This document shows positions 5,088 through 9,743 of a DNA stretch of 9,743 bases, piece after piece. Position 1 is the first letter of the stretch; every line of letters starts with the position of its first letter. The DNA is from Bacteriovoracaceae bacterium (GTDB taxonomy: Bacteria > Bdellovibrionota > Bacteriovoracia > Bacteriovoracales > Bacteriovoracaceae), in the NCBI GenBank assembly GCA_018060635.1, contig JAGOVR010000051.1:1-9743 (forward strand), read 5' to 3'. Position numbers and translations under genes: made by a program. The notes beneath the pieces are model-generated. The model made no database searches. It was not told the DNA's origin and saw only the letters and a list, made by a program, of their open reading frames with translations.

Positions 5088-6319
5088 TGTTTAATATTAC
5101 ATCCAAGCTTCTATTAGAAGGATTCATTTCTGAACGCTGGGAAGAAGTTAACCAGTTTATTGATGAATGGCAAAAAAAATTACCTATCTCCTTTTATTCC
5201 AGCGTGGATATTAGAGAAAGTCGTGAAAAGTTTGCGGCCATTGATCATAATCTCTACCCTCAAGGCTTTAATAATGTTTGTAAAATAGATTTGAAAGCGG
5301 CAGCTCCTCTTTTTAAAAATAAAATTTTGGAAATAAATCCTCAAGCTAAATATATCGGTATCATCAGTGAATCCCATACTCGTAATCTTTTTTATTTGAA
5401 TAATCTGATTTCCTTACGACACGTTTTAGAACGCAGCGATTTTCATGTGTCTTTTTTAAGTTTTGATTCTACTTTTTTTGCTGAAGGAAACACGACGATT
5501 GAACTTACAAGTGCCGATGGAACAACTTTTAAAGTCCATCAGGCGGAAGAAAAAAATAATATTATTATTGATAAAAGTACGGGGGAAGCTATAGATTTGA
5601 TGATTCTTAACAATGATCAATCTATTCCTATCAATATTAATTGGAGTCAGCTTAAAACACCTGTAGTTCCCACTCCTAGACTTGGATGGTATCGTCGTAA
5701 AAAAAGTAACTTCTTCAAATGCTACGCTGATACTGTTAATACTTTTTGTGAAAAATTTGGGATTGATCCTAATCTTTTACAAGCTAAGTACACACTTGTG
5801 GACAATGTAGATTATTTTGAAGAGAAAGACTTGCAAAAGCTCGCACAAGCTTCTGAAAAACTTTTTTCTACCATTCCCCAAAATACTAAAATTTTTATTA
5901 AGGCCAATCAAGGAACTTATGGCATGGGCATCTCTGTCGTATCTTCACCTGAAGAAGTTTTACAGATCAATCGCAAAATTAAAGAAAAAATGGATATAGG
6001 AAAAAATAAACTTAAATTTTCTTCTTTTGTTTTACAGGAAAGTGTAGAGACTATTTTAACTTATGATGGTTCCCCTGCGGAAATAACCATTTATTTAGCA
6101 GATGGAAAAGCTATGGGTGGTTTTATGCGAGCTAACCCTGAAAGAAGCTCTCAGGACAATCTCAATTCTAAAGGTATGGTTTTCCAAAAATTCTGTATTA
6201 GTGAATTAGCCGCAAAACAAGATCATAAAATAAAAGAAGCTATTTACTGTGTTATAGCGAGGCTATGTTCTATTGCTAACGCTTATGAAATATTAGAAGA
6301 CCAAACTTCCCTTAACTAA
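5087..6319 (+). CDS. gshA: Glutamate-cysteine ligase, GshA type (PF08886 family)
   Basis: This enzyme joins L-glutamate and L-cysteine using ATP to give gamma-glutamylcysteine, the first and usually limiting step of glutathione synthesis in the cytoplasm. The 410-residue protein belongs to the family separate from E. coli-type GshA and known from a subset of Proteobacteria. Visible family blocks are FYSSVDIR (36-43), NLYPQGFNN (55-63), ESHTRNLFYL (95-104), LNND (174-177), GWYRRKKSNFF (200-210), the glycine-rich FIKANQGTYGMGI (270-282), LQESV (316-320), GGFMRAN (344-350) and NLNSKGM (358-364). Length is close to the family norm. Its ATG shares its A with the stop codon of the barrel gene (TAATG), so translation is probably coupled. 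The next two genes supply cysteine, its substrate. No gshB is in the window. Confidence 0.92.
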   Translation: MFNITSKLLLEGFISERWEEVNQFIDEWQKKLPISFYSSVDIRESREKFAAIDHNLYPQGFNNVCKIDLKAAAPLFKNKILEINPQAKYIGIISESHTRNLFYLNNLISLRHVLERSDFHVSFLSFDSTFFAEGNTTIELTSADGTTFKVHQAEEKNNIIIDKSTGEAIDLMILNNDQSIPININWSQLKTPVVPTPRLGWYRRKKSNFFKCYADTVNTFCEKFGIDPNLLQAKYTLVDNVDYFEEKDLQKLAQASEKLFSTIPQNTKIFIKANQGTYGMGISVVSSPEEVLQINRKIKEKMDIGKNKLKFSSFVLQESVETILTYDGSPAEITIYLADGKAMGGFMRANPERSSQDNLNSKGMVFQKFCISELAAKQDHKIKEAIYCVIARLCSIANAYEILEDQTSLN

Positions 6320-6331
6320 GAGAGTTTCAAA

Positions 6332-7297
6332 ATGAAAACAATATTAGATACGATTGGTAATACTCCCATTGTAAAATTAAATTCTGTGGCCAATCACATA
6401 AAAAGTAATATTTTTGTGAAGCTAGAATTTTTTAACCCTGGGGGGTCTATTAAAGACCGCGTAGGGAAATATGTTTTAGAAAAAGCTTTAAAAGAAGGAC
6501 GGATAAAAAAAGGTTCTACCATTATAGAAGGAACTTCGGGTAACACAGGAATTGGTTTGTGTTTGTTTGCGGCTCTGCATGGCATGAAAACTATTTTTAC
6601 GACCACTGATAAGCAATCCCAAGAAAAAGTGGATGTACTGCGAGCTTTTGGTGCAGAAGTGATTGTCTGCCCCACAAATGTAGAACCTCAAGACCCTCGT
6701 TCTTACTATAGTGTCGCAAAAAAATTATCTCAAGAGATCACCGACTCTTATTACGTCAATCAATATGATAATCCTGATAATTTTGGCACTCATTTTAATA
6801 CCACAGGCCCTGAAATTTTTGCACAAATGGGAAATAAGATTGATGTTTATTTAGCAGGTGTAGGAACGGGAGGCACTATTTCAGGCACTGGAACTTTTTT
6901 AAAAAGTAAAATTCCTAACCTTCAAGTAGTGGGTGTGGATATTGAAGGTTCTATTTTGGCCCACTATCATCAAACAGGTATAATAAAAGAAGCTCATTCT
7001 TATGTTTTAGAAGGCATTGGGGAAGATATTTTACCGCAAAATGTACACTTTAATATCATTGATAAATTTGTAACAGTGGGAGATAAAGAATCATTCCTTA
7101 TGACTAGACGTCTTCTTAAAGAAGAAGGTCTGTATGCAGGAGGAAGTTCAGGGGCGGCGGTGGTGGGAGCTTTAAGGTATGCGGAAACTTTAACTGAGCC
7201 TAAAAATATTTTGGTGATTCTGCCTGATTCTGGAAATCGTTATGTGGCAAAAATCTATAATGACAAGTGGATGAAGGAAAAAGGGTATATTGAATAA
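6332..7297 (+). CDS. PLP-dependent cystathionine beta-synthase (cysteine synthase family), catalytic core only
   Basis: The fold-type II PLP enzyme condenses serine (or O-acetylserine) with homocysteine or sulfide. Visible motifs are PGGSIKDR (36-43) with PLP-lysine Lys41, EGTSGNTG (66-73) which binds substrate and PLP, the phosphate loop GVGTGGT (176-182), and LPDSGNRY (297-304) whose Ser300 should contact the pyridine nitrogen. Several segments read like cystathionine beta-synthase rather than CysK: KVDVLRAFGAEV..PTN (99-116), GVDIEGSILA (201-210) and LEGIGEDILP (226-235). The protein is 321 residues and lacks the C-terminal CBS-domain pair of the animal enzyme, so S-adenosylmethionine control is not expected. 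It lies 12 bases after gshA and 14 before a cystathionine gamma-lyase-type gene, a pairing that supports reverse transsulfuration. An O-acetylserine sulfhydrylase activity cannot be excluded. Confidence 0.88.
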   Translation: MKTILDTIGNTPIVKLNSVANHIKSNIFVKLEFFNPGGSIKDRVGKYVLEKALKEGRIKKGSTIIEGTSGNTGIGLCLFAALHGMKTIFTTTDKQSQEKVDVLRAFGAEVIVCPTNVEPQDPRSYYSVAKKLSQEITDSYYVNQYDNPDNFGTHFNTTGPEIFAQMGNKIDVYLAGVGTGGTISGTGTFLKSKIPNLQVVGVDIEGSILAHYHQTGIIKEAHSYVLEGIGEDILPQNVHFNIIDKFVTVGDKESFLMTRRLLKEEGLYAGGSSGAAVVGALRYAETLTEPKNILVILPDSGNRYVAKIYNDKWMKEKGYIE

Positions 7298-7311
7298 AAA
7301 GGAATTTTATC

Positions 7312-8469
7312 ATGAAAAAAAAATCTTGGTCATTTGCCACCAAAGCTATTCATATAGGAGGAAAACCTGATAAAGAAACAGGTGCTATCATGCCCCCTAT
7401 TTATCAAACCTCTACTTATGTGCAAGAATCCCCTGGGAAGCATAAGGGGTATGAATATAGTCGCACGCACAACCCTACTCGCACGCGCTTAGAAGAATGC
7501 TTAGCCTCTTTAGAAAATGCTCAGTTTGCTGTGACCACTTCTAGTGGAATGTCCGCTATTATGCTCATGATGCATCTGATACCTCAAGGCTCTACTATTT
7601 TGTGTAGTGATGATGTGTACGGTGGCACTTTTCGCTTATTCACCACTGTGTTTAAAGATTTTCATACATTTATTTTTACGGATACTTCTGATACAGCGGT
7701 GGTTGGAAAATTATTACAAAAACATAAGCCAAAACTTTTATGGATTGAGTCTCCTACCAACCCTCTACTTAAAATTAGTGATATTAAAACTCTTACTGGC
7801 CTTGCTAAAAAAAATAAAACACTCACCTTAGTTGATAATACCTTTGCCAGTCCCTATTTTCAAAATCCTCTAGACCAAGGAGCGGATTTTGTCATGCACT
7901 CCATGACAAAATATTTAGGAGGACATAGTGATGTGATTGGTGGTGTACTGATGCTTAATGATGAAAAAAATAAATCAGAGCTTTCTCGCCTGCAAAACTC
8001 TATTGGCCCCTGCCTTGCCCCTTTTGATAGCTGGCTTATTTTACGTGGACTTAAAACTTTAAGTGTACGTATGCAAGCTCATGAAAAAAATGCGAAGGTT
8101 ATTGCAAAATATTTAGAACAGCATCCCAAAGTTGAAAAAGTTTTATACCCTGGACTTAAAAGTCATCCTCAACATAATCTAGCTAAAAAACAAATGCATG
8201 GTTTTAGTGGCATCATTACTTTTTTTGTGAAAGGCGGACTGAAAGAATCTAAAAAGTTTTTAGAAAATGTAAAACTTTTTGCTCTAGCTGAAAGTTTAGG
8301 TGGAGTTGAGAGTTTAGTCGATCATCCTGCTATTATGACTCACGCATCTATTCCTAAAGCTAACCGTATACAGCTGGGGATTACTGATAATCTTATTCGT
8401 TTGTCAGTAGGAATCGAAGATATCGATGACCTCTTACAAGACTTAGAAACGGCGTTAAATAAAGTTTAA
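7312..8469 (+). CDS. Cystathionine gamma-lyase / gamma-synthase family enzyme (Cys/Met metabolism PLP family)
   Basis: Probably cleaves cystathionine to cysteine, 2-oxobutanoate and ammonia, completing reverse transsulfuration. The 385-residue protein has all family landmarks: GYEYSRTHNPT (46-56), whose Tyr49 and Arg51 bind PLP phosphate across the dimer; SSGM (77-80); ESPTNPLLK (146-154); VDNTFASPY (174-182) with Asp175 for the pyridine nitrogen; SMTKYLGGHSD (197-207) with PLP-lysine Lys200; and ESLGGVESLVDHPAIMTHAS (327-346). The closing LIRLSVGIED (361-370) is also typical. Cystathionine gamma-synthase (MetB) and methionine gamma-lyase share these motifs; gamma-lyase is favoured because a beta-synthase gene precedes it and no homoserine acyltransferase gene is near. 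AAAGGA (7298-7303) lies 8 bases before the ATG. The stop overlaps the convergent exported-protein gene by 4 bases (TTAA). Confidence 0.9.
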   Translation: MKKKSWSFATKAIHIGGKPDKETGAIMPPIYQTSTYVQESPGKHKGYEYSRTHNPTRTRLEECLASLENAQFAVTTSSGMSAIMLMMHLIPQGSTILCSDDVYGGTFRLFTTVFKDFHTFIFTDTSDTAVVGKLLQKHKPKLLWIESPTNPLLKISDIKTLTGLAKKNKTLTLVDNTFASPYFQNPLDQGADFVMHSMTKYLGGHSDVIGGVLMLNDEKNKSELSRLQNSIGPCLAPFDSWLILRGLKTLSVRMQAHEKNAKVIAKYLEQHPKVEKVLYPGLKSHPQHNLAKKQMHGFSGIITFFVKGGLKESKKFLENVKLFALAESLGGVESLVDHPAIMTHASIPKANRIQLGITDNLIRLSVGIEDIDDLLQDLETALNKV

Positions 8470-9017
8470 TATCTCGCGCGTATAGGAATCATCAAAGGTT
8501 CAGTACTTGTGGCATCTAGTACTTTCCCTTGCCCCAAATAATAATTGAGAAGCTCAGAAGTACAGTAGAATTTTCCATGATCAGAGGTGAGATCATTTCT
8601 ATCACCTGTAGCAAAAACTAGTCCTTTCTCTTCTACAAACGTGTTTACATCAAAAAAAGCTTCGCAGAATACGTCTTTGCTATTGGTACTTGGGCGACGA
8701 ATACCGCAATTTCTTTCTCGTTTAAGTACCTCTTTATAACTCTTCCCTTCTTTTATATGAATAGGTGTACGGCAAATATCAATGAGATAATGACTGCTAA
8801 AAAATTTCTTCTGCTCAATAAAAATCTGACATTTCTCTTTTTTAATCTGGATAGAATCTTTTAATAAACCCATAAAGCTCGGATGAGAAGCCTTTACCTC
8901 AAAATCAGCTTGAACACAGGGAGTAATATCCCAAGAATTTTTATTCTGAGTGACAGCACATAATTCTATTGAAAAAAGACTCATTATAAAAAGTATCTTA
9001 AACTTGAAATAAAACAT
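8466..9017 (-). CDS. Exported cysteine-containing protein of unknown function
   Basis: I do not recognise this 183-residue protein. It starts with a Sec-type signal (Lys5/Lys7, hydrophobic 8-18, likely cleavage around Cys20-Ala21); the sequence around Cys20 (IELC) is not a proper lipobox. The mature part has six cysteines (34, 63, 82, 104, 118, 152), which would suit three disulfides in the periplasm or outside the cell. It otherwise mixes basic and aromatic stretches and ends in RARY. The ATG at 9017 is preceded by GAGGTAGG and lies 20 bases inside the end of the SpoIIE-like gene, so the two are very probably cotranscribed and translationally coupled. A later Met12 lacks a ribosome binding site and would weaken the signal peptide. 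Its stop shares TTAA with the convergent gamma-lyase gene. Confidence 0.8.
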   Translation of the reverse strand: MFYFKFKILFIMSLFSIELCAVTQNKNSWDITPCVQADFEVKASHPSFMGLLKDSIQIKKEKCQIFIEQKKFFSSHYLIDICRTPIHIKEGKSYKEVLKRERNCGIRRPSTNSKDVFCEAFFDVNTFVEEKGLVFATGDRNDLTSDHGKFYCTSELLNYYLGQGKVLDATSTEPLMIPIRARY

Positions 9018-9743
9018 TAGAACCTACCTCTATTTTTATTAAAGAGGCATCAAAAGTGAGAAAGTCACTTTCGCGCCCTTTTTTAAGCCTAAAAAAAACT
9101 TCGTTAATAAAATCAGAACTTTCTTGTGCCAGATGATCTTTGATAAAACTAATAAGATCTTTTTCTCCCATGATATCTTTGGTATTCGCACGTAAACCTG
9201 AAGAAACTAAGGCCAATTTTTCACTAGGATTTAAAAGAAGGCGAAAATGACTTCTCTGTATATTTTCTTGCATAAAAAAAAGTTCATTCTCCCCTAGTAA
9301 AAGCTTTTTCTCACTGATGAGATGTTGTCCTCCAAACTTAAAACCTTCCAAAGATAAATCTTTAGCATCTAGTACAGCTAGAAATAATTGAAAAGAATTA
9401 GTCTTTTTTTCTTCTAATAATGCTGGGGCTATCTTCTTATATTCCAAGGTAAGTGCGGATACAAAATCTGTAATTTTCTGCGGAGTTAAATCTTTTTTTT
9501 CTTTAAATTGTGGAAGATAAGAAAGTAACAAGCTGGTTCCTGAATAAGTGGAACTAGAAGAAAGAGTAATCAGAATTTTATTTTCTAATGGAAATACATC
9601 TAAAAATTCTCCGCCTACTGACTCTCCTACTGCATATTTACTATAAACATCCATTCCTTTGATAGCACTATAGCGAATAGGAACTACTTGTTCATGAATA
9701 CGCTTGGCTCTTTCTACTTCTCTAGAAATGTCCTGCAAAAGAC
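8998..9743 (-). CDS. SpoIIE/PP2C-like phosphatase domain, degenerate, C-terminal part (cut by window edge)
   Basis: The reading frame is open to the window edge, so the N-terminal part, where a sensor or receiver domain is usual, is missing. Residues are numbered from the TTG at 9738. A coiled linker (1-20, REVERAKRIHEQVVP) matches the 'A..IQ..LLP' lead-in of SpoIIE-type serine/threonine phosphatases. VGESVGGEFLDVF (37-49) matches 'vGGDfyD', followed by ILITLSSSSTYSG (55-67) where active enzymes have 'GDvsGhG'. LALVSSGL (175-182) stands where 'YTDG' is normal, then MGEKDLISFI (190-199) and FDASLIKI (229-236), matching the final 'DD.sL'. Metal-ligand aspartates are thus changed to Glu44 and serines, so catalysis is doubtful and a pseudophosphatase that binds a partner is likely. 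The gene overlaps the downstream exported-protein gene by 20 bases. Confidence 0.75.
   Translation of the reverse strand, partial: LLQDISREVERAKRIHEQVVPIRYSAIKGMDVYSKYAVGESVGGEFLDVFPLENKILITLSSSSTYSGTSLLLSYLPQFKEKKDLTPQKITDFVSALTLEYKKIAPALLEEKKTNSFQLFLAVLDAKDLSLEGFKFGGQHLISEKKLLLGENELFFMQENIQRSHFRLLLNPSEKLALVSSGLRANTKDIMGEKDLISFIKDHLAQESSDFINEVFFRLKKGRESDFLTFDASLIKIEVGSNVLFQV

Noticed and set aside
6394..6691. Two minus-strand open frames opposite the beta-synthase gene
   Set aside because: They are complements of a well-conserved PLP enzyme and show no start signal or protein-like motif.
6332..8469. Direct biosynthetic pair CysK plus MetB (forward transsulfuration)
   Set aside because: Not excluded, but the first enzyme's segments (GSILA, EGIG.D.LP, KVDVLRA.GAE) read as beta-synthase and the pair sits with gshA, so the cysteine-making direction is preferred.
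8761..9017. Lipoprotein signal in the small exported protein (Cys20)
   Set aside because: The residues before Cys20 (IELC) do not fit a lipobox because Glu and Leu occupy positions that should be small or neutral; an ordinary Sec signal is more likely.

Overview
The window is AT-rich (by eye roughly one third G+C) and comes from a Gram-negative bacterium. It encodes a lipobox lipoprotein, a beta-barrel protein ending in Phe and several Sec signal peptides. The sigma-70 promoters are near consensus and genes are tightly packed. The mix of a PhaR-type regulator, a GshA-type glutamate-cysteine ligase, long TPR proteins and a SpoIIE-like protein fits a Bdellovibrionota or 'deltaproteobacterial' relative. 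That placement is inference; there is no rRNA or other decisive marker. I see no tRNA, rRNA, CRISPR array, insertion sequence or phage gene.

Layout. Left edge: the first 49 codons of fumC (class II fumarase) run leftward out of the window. A divergent intergenic region holds a perfect palindrome and a near-perfect sigma-70 promoter that drives rpoZ (RNA polymerase omega), followed after 9 bases by a LOG-family nucleotide hydrolase. The LOG gene meets, tail to tail with a 9-base overlap, a leftward two-gene unit: a 609-residue exported TPR protein and a 223-residue lipoprotein. Their order and the C-terminal TPR signature resemble the TPR-lolB pair of many gamma- and betaproteobacteria, so the lipoprotein may be a divergent LolB-like protein.

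Centre: a 407-base AT-rich divergent region with helically phased A/T tracts precedes a PhaR-like regulator. A second promoter, embedded in the 3' end of that gene, starts a rightward unit: a small outer-membrane barrel, gshA (start overlapping the barrel's stop), a cystathionine beta-synthase-type enzyme and a cystathionine gamma-lyase-type enzyme. Together these can turn homocysteine plus serine into cysteine and then gamma-glutamylcysteine, linking methionine-derived sulfur to glutathione synthesis. A perfect 11-bp terminator-like hairpin with a T7 tail lies inside codons 9-21 of the first gene. This suggests that transcription of the whole unit depends on translation of its GTG-started first gene.

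Right edge: a leftward pair meets the gamma-lyase gene tail to tail, sharing a TTAA. It comprises a SpoIIE/PP2C-like protein (cut by the window edge), in which several metal-binding aspartates are replaced, and a small exported protein with six cysteines in its predicted mature part. The two overlap by 20 bases, so they are probably made together.

The observations most worth following are the hairpin inside the barrel gene, the apparent pseudophosphatase with its exported partner, and the TPR/LolB-like pair.
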